Assembly (NCBI RefSeq): GCF_003116815.1
Contig: NZ_QDKQ01000077.1
Span: 1 to 64,000, forward strand
From: Caulobacter endophyticus
Lineage (GTDB): Bacteria; Pseudomonadota; Alphaproteobacteria; Caulobacterales; Caulobacteraceae
Length of the DNA stretch: 64,000 bases
Direction of reading: 5' to 3'
The notes beneath the pieces are model-generated. The model was given only the letters and a program-made list of their open reading frames with translations. It did not search any database and had not been told where the DNA came from. The first letter of the stretch is position 1. Each line of letters opens with the position of its first letter. A program made the translations under genes and the position numbers. Below, piece after piece: positions 1-8,160 of the stretch.

Positions 1-116
1 GCGCCAAGGCCATCAAGCCTTGGACCGACAGCTACAACCTCGACCGCCCACACTCAGGCATAAAAGGCCTCACGCCCTGGCAGCGGGTGAACAACCTTCT
101 TGGAAACGACAGCTAG
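1..116 (+). CDS. IS481-type transposase, C-terminal fragment (cut by window start)
   Basis: The third forward frame is open from the window edge to a TAG at 114-116 and encodes the end of an integrase-core transposase. The visible motifs are W-x3-YN-x2-RPHSGI and a terminal PWQRVNNLLGND, which is the usual ending of IS481/IS3-like DDE transposases. Only about 37 residues are visible, so it cannot be told whether the element is intact to the left. No terminal inverted repeat of the element could be recognised downstream of the stop. Confidence 0.75.
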   Translation, partial: AKAIKPWTDSYNLDRPHSGIKGLTPWQRVNNLLGNDS

Positions 117-145
117 GCCGTGCGGGAAAAGTGGGCCGGCAGCAG

Positions 146-277
146 GAACCTCCCCCTGTGGGGGAGGCGGCCGTAGGCCGGTGGGGGGACGTTTTCAGCT
201 TTCGAGGCGTCGGCCGGTCAACCAGCAACTCCCCCCACCGATCGCTTCGCGATCACCTCCCCCACAGGGGGAGGTTC
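146..277. repeat. Dispersed inverted-repeat element
   Basis: Two 22-bp arms, 146-167 and 256-277, are perfect reverse complements. Each arm is itself almost palindromic (CCTCCCC, three to five bases, GGGGAGG). The 88 bases between them are not coding. The layout fits a small REP/MITE-like intergenic element of the kind scattered through Caulobacter genomes. It lies between the transposase tail and the end of the next gene and may also end transcription from both sides. Confidence 0.6.
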
Positions 278-285
278 TCCTATCC

Positions 286-777
286 TCACCCCAGCGCCAG
301 GTCGTCCAGCTCCTTGCCCAGCATCAGGGCCAGGGCCTCGACCACCAGCACGTGGTCCTGGCGCTGGGGCAGGCCCGAGACGGTCACTGCGCCGATGCAG
401 CCCAGGCCCTTCACCAGCAGCGGAAAACCGCCGCCGTGAGCCGCGTAGTCCCGCGTCGGCAGTCCGTGCTTGGCCTCGAGGCTCTCGCCCTTGGCCGCCA
501 GCGACAGGCCCACGCCGTACGAGCTCCTGGAGAAGTGCAGCACCGTGTTGCGCTTGCGGCGCAGCCAGTCGGTGTTCTCGCCGGTCGAACCGGGCAGGGC
601 GGCGTGGAATAGCGGACGGTCGCGCAGCGAGATGTCGATGGCCAGCGGCGCCTTTCGGGCCAGGGCAGCGTCGCGCAGGCCCGCGCCCAGGGCCCAGGCG
701 GTGTCGAGGTCGAAGCGCGGGAACACCAGGGTGGCTTCCTGGGCGGCGATGCGGGCGATGTCGTCCTTGTGACTCAT
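286..777 (-). CDS. UPF0303 / HbpS-like (GlcG-family) protein
   Basis: This 163-residue protein matches the UPF0303/YBR137W branch of the GlcG/HbpS haem-degrading-like fold. Family features seen are the DISLRDRPLFHAALPG segment, the W-L-R-R-K-R-N-T-V stretch and the later HGGGFPLLVKG-x-GCIG-V-x-VSGLPQ loop. Biochemical function is unsettled in the family; haem or small-ligand binding is proposed. It is cytoplasmic, with no signal peptide. Its ATG overlaps the TGA of the upstream oxidoreductase by one base, so the two are translationally coupled and probably serve one pathway. Confidence 0.85.
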   Translation of the reverse strand: MSHKDDIARIAAQEATLVFPRFDLDTAWALGAGLRDAALARKAPLAIDISLRDRPLFHAALPGSTGENTDWLRRKRNTVLHFSRSSYGVGLSLAAKGESLEAKHGLPTRDYAAHGGGFPLLVKGLGCIGAVTVSGLPQRQDHVLVVEALALMLGKELDDLALG

Positions 778-1844
778 CAGGCGGCCTCGACCGGCAGTTC
801 GCGGCGTTCGGCCGCCGAGCGGATCGCCAGGTCCAGCAGCTCCATTACCTGCAGCGCCTCGCGGGCCGGCACGGGATTGGCCGCGCCGGTCAGGATCGCG
901 TCGCGGACGCCGGCGTAGTAGGCCGCGTAGTCGCCACGCCGGCCCTCGACGACTTCGCTGCTCAGGGCGTCGCCGTCGGCGCGGGTCAGGGTTCCCGGAC
1001 GCGGATCCAGGCCGAAACCTTCGTCGGCCGGGGTCAGGCCGCGCTTGAGCGCGTCTTCCTGGGCGTCGAGGCCCTGCTTGACGAAGCTGCCCTTCGTGCC
1101 GTGCACGGCCAGGCGCAGGTCGGCCGCGGCGGTCAGCAGGCTGCCGTGCAGAATGACCCGCAGCGCCGGATAGCGCAGCGTGACGTGGAAATAGTCGTCG
1201 GCGCCCGCGCCCTCACGCTGGACGCCAATGTCGGCGTTGACGGCCAGGGGCGGGCCGAACAACTGCAGCGCCTGGTCCAGCAGGTGCGGGCCAAGGTCGA
1301 ACCAGGCGCCGGCGCCGGGGCCGGCCCGCTCGCGCCAGCGGTCGCGGACCACGGGCCGGAAGCGGTCGAAATGGCTTTCGTACTGCGTGACCTCGCCCAG
1401 CACGCCCTCGGCGATCAGGCCCTTGAGGGTCAGGAAGTCGGCGTCCCAGCGGCGGTTGTGGAACACCGACAGCAGGCGGTCGTGGGTCTCGGCCGAGGCG
1501 ATCAGGGCCCGGGCCTCGTCGAGGGTGACGGTGAACGGCTTGTCGATCACCACGTGCTTGCCGGCGACCAGCGCCGCCTGGCCCTGCGGGGCGTGCAGGT
1601 CGTTGGGGGTGGCGACGACCACCAGGTCGATCGCCGGATCGGCCAGGGCCTCGTCGAGGCTGGCGACGACCTTGGCCTCCGGGTGGTCGGCGGCGACCTT
1701 GGCCGGGTCGCTCGACACCACGGTGTGCAGCACGAGGCCCGGCGTGGTGGTGATCAGCGGAGCGTGGAAGGTCTTGCCGACATAGCCATAGCCCACAAGG
1801 GCGACGTTGAGCGGGGCGGTCGTGGTGGGAGACAACGTTGTCAT
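777..1844 (-). CDS. Gfo/Idh/MocA-family NAD(P)-dependent oxidoreductase
   Basis: This 355-residue protein has an N-terminal Rossmann domain (GYGYVGKTFHAPL near residue 18, then VVVATPNDLHAPQ) and the EKP-like catalytic signature as IDKPF near residue 102. The rest is the alpha/beta Gfo/Idh/MocA C-terminal domain (VFHNRRWDADF, GAWFDLGPHLLDQAL). The YceM/YdgJ-like subgroup acts on sugars, polyols or related alcohols, but the substrate cannot be read from sequence. It is the first gene of a two-gene unit with the UPF0303 protein. The ATG at 1844 was chosen over a start four bases upstream in another frame. Confidence 0.9.
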   Translation of the reverse strand: MTTLSPTTTAPLNVALVGYGYVGKTFHAPLITTTPGLVLHTVVSSDPAKVAADHPEAKVVASLDEALADPAIDLVVVATPNDLHAPQGQAALVAGKHVVIDKPFTVTLDEARALIASAETHDRLLSVFHNRRWDADFLTLKGLIAEGVLGEVTQYESHFDRFRPVVRDRWRERAGPGAGAWFDLGPHLLDQALQLFGPPLAVNADIGVQREGAGADDYFHVTLRYPALRVILHGSLLTAAADLRLAVHGTKGSFVKQGLDAQEDALKRGLTPADEGFGLDPRPGTLTRADGDALSSEVVEGRRGDYAAYYAGVRDAILTGAANPVPAREALQVMELLDLAIRSAAERRELPVEAA

Positions 1845-1903
1845 GCATCCAATCTAGGCCGTGATCGCGGCGAGGTCACGGCGCCGGCCGGGAAATGCAC
1901 AAC

Positions 1904-1937
1904 GAAAAAGCCCCCGGCGCGGCTGCGTCCGGGGGCT
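1904..1937 (-). terminator. Rho-independent terminator for the MFS gene
   Basis: Nine-base arms at 1909-1917 and 1929-1937 pair perfectly around an 11-base loop. On the minus strand the stem is followed by a run of five T (1905-1909 on the plus strand reads A). It lies 23 bases past the stop of the transporter gene. Confidence 0.85.
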
Positions 1938-1959
1938 CTCTTTCAGCGGAGGGCGAAGA

Positions 1960-3234
1960 TCAGATCTTCACCGGCTCCATCTTGGGGGTCAGCAGGTGAA
2001 CCACCAGCAGGGCGACCAGATAGGCGGTCCCGGCCACCACGAAGATCGGCGTGTAGGTGCCGATGTCCTCCAGCACCTTGCCGATATACTTGGAGAACAC
2101 CATGCCGCCCAGGGCGCCCAGCATGCCGCCGATGCCGACGACCGAGCCGACGGCGCCGCGCGGGAAGACGTCCGAGGGCAGGGTGTAGAGGTTGGCCGAG
2201 AAGCCCTGGTGGGCCGCGGTCGCCACGCCGATGATCAGCACGGCCAGCCAGACGTTGCTGGCGAACGAGGCGAACATCACCGGCACGGCCAGCAGGGCGC
2301 AGACCAGCATGGTCGTCTTGCGGGCCGCGTTGATGCTCCAGCCGCGCTTCATCAGGTTCGACGACAGCCAGCCGCCGCCGACGCTGCCGACGTCGCTCAG
2401 CAGGTAGATGGCGATCAGCGGCGGGCCGAAGGTCTTCAGGTCCAGGCCATAGCGCTTGCCCAGGAAGTCGGGCAGCCAGAACAGGAACATCCACCAGATC
2501 GGGTCGATCAGGAACTTGCCCAGCGAATAGGCCCAGGTCTCGCGCTTGGTCAGCAGCTTGGCCCAGCCGATCTTCTCGACCGGGTCGGCCGGATCCTGCT
2601 CGATGTGGGCCAGTTCGGCCGCGCCCAGCTTCTTGTGCTCGCGCGGACGGCGATAGACCAGCAGCCAGATCGGCAGCCAGACCAGGCCGGCGACGCCGGT
2701 GACGATGAAGGCCATCTGCCAGCCGAAGGCCAGGGTGATGCCCGGAACGACCAGCGGGGTGACGATGGCGCCGATGTTGGTGCCGGCGTTGAAGATGCCG
2801 GTGGCGAAGGCGCGTTCCTTCTTGGGGAACCACTCGGCCACGGCCTTGATGCCCCCCGGGAAGCCGCCGGCTTCGCCGATGCCCAAGCCCATGCGGGCGA
2901 AGATGAAGCCCGAAAGGCCGCGCGCGCCGGCGTGGGCGATGTGGGCGATCTGCCAGATGGCGAAGGCGATGCCGAAGCCCCAGCGGGCCCCGATCTTGTC
3001 CATGATCTTGCCCCACGCCAGGTAGGCGATGGCGTAGGAGAGCTGGAAGTAGAAGACGAGGTCGGCATAGTCGCCCTCGCTCCAGCCGAACTCCTTGGAG
3101 AGGTTCGGCTTGAGCAGGCCGATGGTCTGCCGGTCCACATAGTTGATGACCATCGCCGCGAACAGCAGGCTGACGATCACCCAGCGATAGCGCCCGATCT
3201 TTTCAGACGGCGCGGGGGCCGCGGATACGTCCAT
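1960..3234 (-). CDS. exuT: MFS transporter, hexuronate (ExuT)-like
   Basis: This 424-residue integral membrane protein has about 12 predicted hydrophobic segments. It belongs to the anion:cation symporter branch of the major facilitator superfamily. Diagnostic features are INYVDRQTIG in TM1, the RxGLGxGEAGGFPG loop after TM4, and GIFNAGTNIGAIVTP in TM5, all typical of glucuronate/galacturonate permeases. It follows the hydratase by 61 bases on the same strand and ends at a terminator, so the two form a likely sugar-acid uptake and breakdown operon. Substrate is assigned by family only; galactarate, glucarate or other aldonates remain possible. Confidence 0.8.
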   Translation of the reverse strand: MDVSAAPAPSEKIGRYRWVIVSLLFAAMVINYVDRQTIGLLKPNLSKEFGWSEGDYADLVFYFQLSYAIAYLAWGKIMDKIGARWGFGIAFAIWQIAHIAHAGARGLSGFIFARMGLGIGEAGGFPGGIKAVAEWFPKKERAFATGIFNAGTNIGAIVTPLVVPGITLAFGWQMAFIVTGVAGLVWLPIWLLVYRRPREHKKLGAAELAHIEQDPADPVEKIGWAKLLTKRETWAYSLGKFLIDPIWWMFLFWLPDFLGKRYGLDLKTFGPPLIAIYLLSDVGSVGGGWLSSNLMKRGWSINAARKTTMLVCALLAVPVMFASFASNVWLAVLIIGVATAAHQGFSANLYTLPSDVFPRGAVGSVVGIGGMLGALGGMVFSKYIGKVLEDIGTYTPIFVVAGTAYLVALLVVHLLTPKMEPVKI

Positions 3235-3295
3235 GGACTTCGTCTTCCTTACCCTAGATCTTGTTCTGGTTAGTTGATCGTCCGGCTGGCCGCCG

Positions 3296-4111
3296 TCAGG
3301 CGGGAACCGCCCTGCAACGGACCTCGCCCAGCGGGCCGAAGCTTATGGTCGACTCGTCTCCGGCCGCCACATCGTGGATGCCGGTGCTGGCGCCGGTGGT
3401 GACCAGCATGCCCTTCTTCAGCGGACGGCCGCGCGAGGCGACGTGGCCCAGCAGGAAGGCCAGGGCCGCCAGGGGCGAGCCGGGGATCGAGGTCGCGCCG
3501 CCCTTGCCGACGCTGACGCCGTTGACGAAAGTTTCGGCCGGCATGGCTTCCCAGCCGATCTCGCGCCAGTTCTCGATCACCGGGCCCAAGATCTGACCGT
3601 CGTTGTTGCCGAAGTCGGAGACCACGATGGGCGGACCCAGTTCGTTGATGGTCTTAAGCGGGCTGCCGGCGATCTCGACGCCCAGGATCAGCTCGCCGAC
3701 GTACGCGGCGGCTTCTTCCGACGTCCATTCGGTCTTGCCCTCGGGGGCGTCCTTGGACAGGCGGATGATGAACTCGGCCTCGACGGCGGTGAAGCCACCC
3801 GCGATGGCGCGGAACGGGGTGGGCTCGACGCCGGCGTCCCAGACGTTCTTGGCGAAGATGCAGCCGGCCAGGCGGTCGACGCCCAGGCGCTCGCGATGCT
3901 GCGGGGGCACCAGGCCGACCTTCCAGCCGACCAGTTCATCCGGCCACAGGTCGATGGCGATGTCCTGCACCGCGTAGCCGTCGGCCATGGTCTGGGGCAG
4001 GGCGCCGCCGGGATAGCCGGGAACCGAAACGCCCTTCTGCCGGGCTTCAACGAATTGGGGGGCGATCGACGCCGGTGCGAATAGGTCGCTTTGCGCCTCA
4101 GAAACGGTCAC
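3296..4111 (-). CDS. 2-keto-4-pentenoate hydratase (MhpD) family protein
   Basis: This 271-residue protein belongs to the MhpD/fumarylacetoacetase-like hydratase-decarboxylase group. It shows the Y-A-V-Q-D-I helix, GWKVGL, an AVEAEFIIRL strand carrying metal-binding acids, GVEIAGSP and VTTGASTG near the end. Members hydrate 2-hydroxypentadienoate-type acids or dehydrate sugar-derived keto acids. With a hexuronate-like permease directly downstream, a role in sugar-acid catabolism is more likely here than aromatic meta-cleavage, and no other aromatic ring-cleavage gene is visible nearby. Confidence 0.8.
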   Translation of the reverse strand: MTVSEAQSDLFAPASIAPQFVEARQKGVSVPGYPGGALPQTMADGYAVQDIAIDLWPDELVGWKVGLVPPQHRERLGVDRLAGCIFAKNVWDAGVEPTPFRAIAGGFTAVEAEFIIRLSKDAPEGKTEWTSEEAAAYVGELILGVEIAGSPLKTINELGPPIVVSDFGNNDGQILGPVIENWREIGWEAMPAETFVNGVSVGKGGATSIPGSPLAALAFLLGHVASRGRPLKKGMLVTTGASTGIHDVAAGDESTISFGPLGEVRCRAVPA

Positions 4112-4279
4112 GCCGCGTAGCCTCCCTCGAATTACTCATGGCTGGCCCGTTCATCGGGCCTGCGCTGTCTCTAGTGGAAACCGGTGTCATTGACAATTGG
4201 TCCACTGAAACACGTCAAGGCGGCGAGGGGAACCGTTCACGCGCTCGAAGACTCTTGTTTTCAGAGAGGGATCGGGAAA

Positions 4280-6919
4280 ATGGCCCAGTCGCAACTGACC
4301 GAGTATCGCCGCAAGCGCGACTTCGCGAAGACCGCCGAACCCAGCGGCGAGCGCGACGTGGCGGCCTCGCCGCATCTGCGATTCGTCATCCAGAAACACG
4401 ACGCCACACGCCTTCACTACGATTTCCGGCTTGAGGTCGACGGCGTGCTGAAGTCGTGGGCGGTGACCAAGGGCCCGTCGCTGGATCCGGCCGACAAGAG
4501 GCTGTCGGTCGAGGTCGAGGACCATCCGCTCGACTACGGCGACTTCGAGGGGACGATCCCAAAGGGCCAGTACGGCGGCGGCACGGTGCAGCTGTGGGAC
4601 CGCGGCTACTGGGCGCCGGAGCCGGGGTTCGAGGATATCGGCAAGGCGCTGAAGAAGGGCGAACTGAAGTTCGTGCTGGAAGGCGAGCGGCTGCATGGCG
4701 GCTGGGTGCTGGTGCGCATGAACTGGGATCGCAACGCCAAGGACGGAAAGGGCAAGCGCGCCAACTGGCTGCTGATCAAGCATCAGGATGAGGCCGCGCG
4801 ACCGGGCGAGGGAGCGGCGGTCCTGGAGGAAGACCGCTCGATCGCCTCAAACCGCTCCATGGCCGATATCGCGGCCGGCAAGGGCAGGTCGCCCAAGCCC
4901 TTCATCCTGAAATCGAAGGGCAAGGCCGACGCGGTCTGGAAGTCCCGGACCAAGGCCGAGCGCGAGGCGCTGGCCAAGGAGGCCGACGAGACCCGCAGCT
5001 TCGCACCCGCGTCCGAGAAGATTCCGCCCGGGAAGAGCGCCAAGTCCGCCGCCATGCCGCGCTTCATCGAGCCGCAGCTGTGCAAGTCCGTCGACCGTCC
5101 GCCGACCGGCGCGGGTTGGGCGCACGAGATCAAGTTCGACGGCTATCGGCTGCAGTTGCGCGTGGAGGACGGCCGGGCGGTCTTGCGCACCCGCAAGGGT
5201 CTGGACTGGACCGAGCGGTTCGCTGGCGTGGCCGAAGGCGCCGCCGACCTGCCCGACGCCATCATCGACGGCGAGGCCGTGGTGCTGGACGAGGCTGGCC
5301 AGCCCGACTTCGCGGCCCTGCAGGCGGCGCTGGCCGAGGGCGGGGAGGGCGAGATCATCTTCTTCGCCTTCGATCTGCTGTTTTCGGGCGGGGAAGACCT
5401 GCGCGCCCTGCCGCTGCGCGAACGCAAGGCGCGGCTGAAGGCTCTGCTGGGGCAGGATGAGGCGCGGCTGCGCTATGTCGACCACTTCGAGACGGCGGGT
5501 GACGCCGTGCTGCTGTCGGCCTGCAAGCTGGAACTGGAGGGCATCATCTCCAAGCGGCTCGACGCGCCTTATCGTTCTGGGCGCAGCGAGACCTGGACCA
5601 AGTCCAAGTGCCGGGCCGGCCACGAGGTGGTGATCGGCGGCTGGACGACGACCGGTGCGGCCTTCCGCTCGCTGATCGCCGGGGTGATGCGGGGCGGCAA
5701 GCTGGTGCATGTGGGCCGCATCGGCACGGGCTTTGGCAAGGACAAGGTCGCCAAGCTCCTGCCAAGGCTGAAGGCGCTGGAGACCGATCGTTCCCCGTTC
5801 CAGGGCGAGGGCGCACCGAGGAAGGCGGCCAACATCCACTGGGTGAAGCCGGAGTTGGTGGCCGAGATCGAATATGCCGGCTTCACCGGCGAAGGCGCGA
5901 TCCGCCAGGCCGCCTTCAAGGGTCTGCGCGAGGATAAGCCGGCTTCCGAGGTCGAGGCCGACGCCGTGCCCGCCGCCGAGGCGGAACTGGCGGAGCCGAC
6001 CCCGAAGGCGGTCAGGCCCGCGACCGCGAAGGGCGAAAGCGTCGTGCTGGGCGTTCCCATCTCAAAACCCGACAAGCCGCTGTGGCCCGACGCCGGCGAC
6101 GGAGAGCCGGGAAGCAAGCTTGATCTCGCCCGCTACTACGCCGCCGTCGGCGAGTGGATGCTGCCGCATATCAAGGGCCGGCCCGCCTCGGTGATCCGCG
6201 TGCCCGACGGCATCGACGGCGAGACTTTTTTCCAGCGCCACGCCATGCGCGGGATGTCGTCGCTGATCGAGACCGTGACGGTCGAAGGCGATCGTCAGCC
6301 CTACATCAAGTTTGACCGCGTCGAGGCCCTGGTCGCCGCCGCCCAGATCGCCGCCGTCGAAATCCATCCCTGGAACTGCCAGCAGGGCGATCCCGAGGTC
6401 GCCGGCCGTCTGGTCTTCGACCTCGACCCCGCGCCGGAAATCACCTTCGAGGACGTCATCGTCGCCGCCCGCGAGATGCGCGACCGGCTGGAGGAGCTGG
6501 GCCTGGCCAGTTTCTGCAAGACCACCGGCGGCAAGGGCCTGCACGTGGTGACGCCGCTGTCGGACAAGGTCCCCTGGGACCAGGCCAAGGCCTTCGCCCG
6601 CGAGGTCTGCGCCCGCATGGCCGCTGACCAGCCCGACCGCTACCTGATCACCATGAGCAAGAAGGCCAGGGCGGGCCGGATCTTCCTGGACTACCTGCGC
6701 AACGACCGCACCAGCACGGCGGTGGCTCCTCTGTCGGCGCGCGCCCGGCCGGGAGCGACCGTCTCGATGCCTCTGAACTGGACCCAGGTGAAGGCGGGCC
6801 TGGACCCCACGCGGTTCACGATCCGCACCGCGCCCGACCTCATCGCCAAGAGCACGGCCTGGGCCGACTACGCCGAAGCGGCCAAGCCGTTGAAGGCGGC
6901 GATCAAACGACTGGGCTGA
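4280..6919 (+). CDS. ligD: ATP-dependent DNA ligase D (NHEJ, PE-ligase-polymerase)
   Basis: LigD repairs double-strand breaks with Ku. The 879-residue product has three domains in order. The first is a 3'-phosphoesterase, about 30-180 (FVIQKHDATRLHYDFRLE, HGGWVLVR). The second is an ATP-dependent ligase, about 260-560, with the adenylated lysine in KFDGYR near residue 285. The third is a primase-like polymerase, about 610-860 (FDLDPAP metal site, TTGGKGLHVVTPL). The ATG at 4280 follows a purine-rich GAGAGGGA; the frame is open 32 codons further upstream but without recognisable family sequence. No ku gene is visible in the window. Confidence 0.95.
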   Translation: MAQSQLTEYRRKRDFAKTAEPSGERDVAASPHLRFVIQKHDATRLHYDFRLEVDGVLKSWAVTKGPSLDPADKRLSVEVEDHPLDYGDFEGTIPKGQYGGGTVQLWDRGYWAPEPGFEDIGKALKKGELKFVLEGERLHGGWVLVRMNWDRNAKDGKGKRANWLLIKHQDEAARPGEGAAVLEEDRSIASNRSMADIAAGKGRSPKPFILKSKGKADAVWKSRTKAEREALAKEADETRSFAPASEKIPPGKSAKSAAMPRFIEPQLCKSVDRPPTGAGWAHEIKFDGYRLQLRVEDGRAVLRTRKGLDWTERFAGVAEGAADLPDAIIDGEAVVLDEAGQPDFAALQAALAEGGEGEIIFFAFDLLFSGGEDLRALPLRERKARLKALLGQDEARLRYVDHFETAGDAVLLSACKLELEGIISKRLDAPYRSGRSETWTKSKCRAGHEVVIGGWTTTGAAFRSLIAGVMRGGKLVHVGRIGTGFGKDKVAKLLPRLKALETDRSPFQGEGAPRKAANIHWVKPELVAEIEYAGFTGEGAIRQAAFKGLREDKPASEVEADAVPAAEAELAEPTPKAVRPATAKGESVVLGVPISKPDKPLWPDAGDGEPGSKLDLARYYAAVGEWMLPHIKGRPASVIRVPDGIDGETFFQRHAMRGMSSLIETVTVEGDRQPYIKFDRVEALVAAAQIAAVEIHPWNCQQGDPEVAGRLVFDLDPAPEITFEDVIVAAREMRDRLEELGLASFCKTTGGKGLHVVTPLSDKVPWDQAKAFAREVCARMAADQPDRYLITMSKKARAGRIFLDYLRNDRTSTAVAPLSARARPGATVSMPLNWTQVKAGLDPTRFTIRTAPDLIAKSTAWADYAEAAKPLKAAIKRLG

Positions 6920-6958
6920 GGCTTGCCCCGCGCCCCCGCATCGTGACACCACCATGCG

Positions 6959-7984
6959 GTGACGATTGCGACGATCAAGGACGAAGGACGGTACACCGCC
7001 CTGGACGGGCTGCGCGGCGTCGCGGCGCTCGGCGTGCTGCTCTACCACATCGCCGACTGGTCGGGACGGCGCGGACATTTCGCCCACGGCTACCTGGCCG
7101 TCGATTTCTTCTTCTGCCTCAGCGGCTTCGTGCTGGCCCACGCCTTCGAGCAGCGGCGGATCGGCTTTGGCAGGTACCTTGTCGCCCGCTGGGTGCGGGT
7201 CTGGCCGATGCTGGCCATCGCCACCGTCGCCGGGGCGTTGCTGACCGGCAAGGGTGACGGGCAGACTTGGGCCGACGTCGCGAGGGGCCTGCTGCTGATC
7301 CCCAAGTTCGCGCCGATGGAGGCAGGGACCTTCCCGTCGCTCTTCCCCTTCAACCCTCTGGCCTGGTCGCTGTGCCTGGAGGTGCTGGTAAGCCTGGCGT
7401 GGTTCCCCCTGCGCCGCGCGCCAGACACGGCGGTGGTGATGTTCGTCCTGCTGGCCGGCGCCGCCTTGCTGTTCGTGGCCGTCGGCATGGGCGGATTGCA
7501 GACCGGCTGGGACCAGGCGACGTTCGGCCTCGGCGTCCTGCGCGCGGCCTATCCCTTCGCCATCGGCTGGATGTGCTGGCGCTATCGGGCCAGTTTCGAG
7601 GCGCGGAAGATCTGGCTGCCGGCGGCGCTGCTGCTGATCGTGCTGGTGTTGCCGGTCTGGCCAAGCCGGGTGGCCAACGGCCTCTACGACTTCGCCTGCT
7701 CGACCTTGCTGTTTCCCTTCCTGGTGCTGCTGGGCGCCTACGATCCGGGCGGCCGCGTCGCCAAGGCCTGCGACCTGCTGGGCGGCGTGTCCTATCCGCT
7801 CTACGCCCTGCACTGGGCGTTCTGGTACGTGATGATCTCGATCTACCCGCACGGCTGGCGGCGCGACCTGCCGTTGTGGTTCTGCGTCCTGGCCCTCTTC
7901 GTGCTGCCGGCCGCGTCGTGGGCCGCCTGGCGCTGGATCGAGACCCCGCTGCGCACGCGCCTGAAGCGATTGACCGGAGCCTGA
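6959..7984 (+). CDS. Acyltransferase 3 family membrane protein
   Basis: This 341-residue membrane protein has about ten hydrophobic segments. It opens with the family signature ALDGLRGVAALGVLLYH, whose His is the presumed catalytic residue, then DFFFCLSGFVLAHAF. Such enzymes O-acylate extracytoplasmic sugars, for example in O-antigen, exopolysaccharide or peptidoglycan. It begins with GTG at 6959, 39 bases after ligD, since the nearby ATG runs straight into a stop. The target glycan cannot be deduced; there are no polysaccharide genes beside it. Confidence 0.88.
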   Translation: MTIATIKDEGRYTALDGLRGVAALGVLLYHIADWSGRRGHFAHGYLAVDFFFCLSGFVLAHAFEQRRIGFGRYLVARWVRVWPMLAIATVAGALLTGKGDGQTWADVARGLLLIPKFAPMEAGTFPSLFPFNPLAWSLCLEVLVSLAWFPLRRAPDTAVVMFVLLAGAALLFVAVGMGGLQTGWDQATFGLGVLRAAYPFAIGWMCWRYRASFEARKIWLPAALLLIVLVLPVWPSRVANGLYDFACSTLLFPFLVLLGAYDPGGRVAKACDLLGGVSYPLYALHWAFWYVMISIYPHGWRRDLPLWFCVLALFVLPAASWAAWRWIETPLRTRLKRLTGA

Positions 7985-8160
7985 GGCGAGAAAATCATCC
8001 CCCGCCGGCGTGCAGGAGCGCGGTCGACGACCGCTCGGCGCGGCTGAGCGTCGACTACAACTTCTGACGATCTCGCGGGTTTTCGAACCGCAAGCGTCTT
8101 CCTCCTGCACGCGGGCTGGCCTCCCCGTCGGTCCGCGTCCTTCTTGTCGATGAGGCCCTG
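7985..8160 (+). other. Intergenic region with possible outer-membrane-protein tail remnant
   Basis: No complete gene is present between the acyltransferase and trehalase. One forward frame ends at TGA 8065-8067 with the string RSARLSVDYNF. That is the kind of ending (alternating residues, terminal Phe) seen on TonB-dependent receptors and porins. The upstream part of the frame is not recognisable. A short GC-rich inverted repeat (GCGGGTT/AACCGC) lies around 8077-8092. Confidence 0.25.

Noticed and set aside
1101..2234. Long plus-strand open frame opposite the oxidoreductase
   Set aside because: It is antisense to a clearly recognised Gfo/Idh/MocA gene; composition (Gly/Gln/Arg-rich, no domain) is typical of shadow frames in GC-rich DNA.
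6062..8110. 682-codon minus-strand frame
   Set aside because: It lies antisense to ligD and the acyltransferase, has Arg/Gln/Gly-rich low-complexity product and no family motif.
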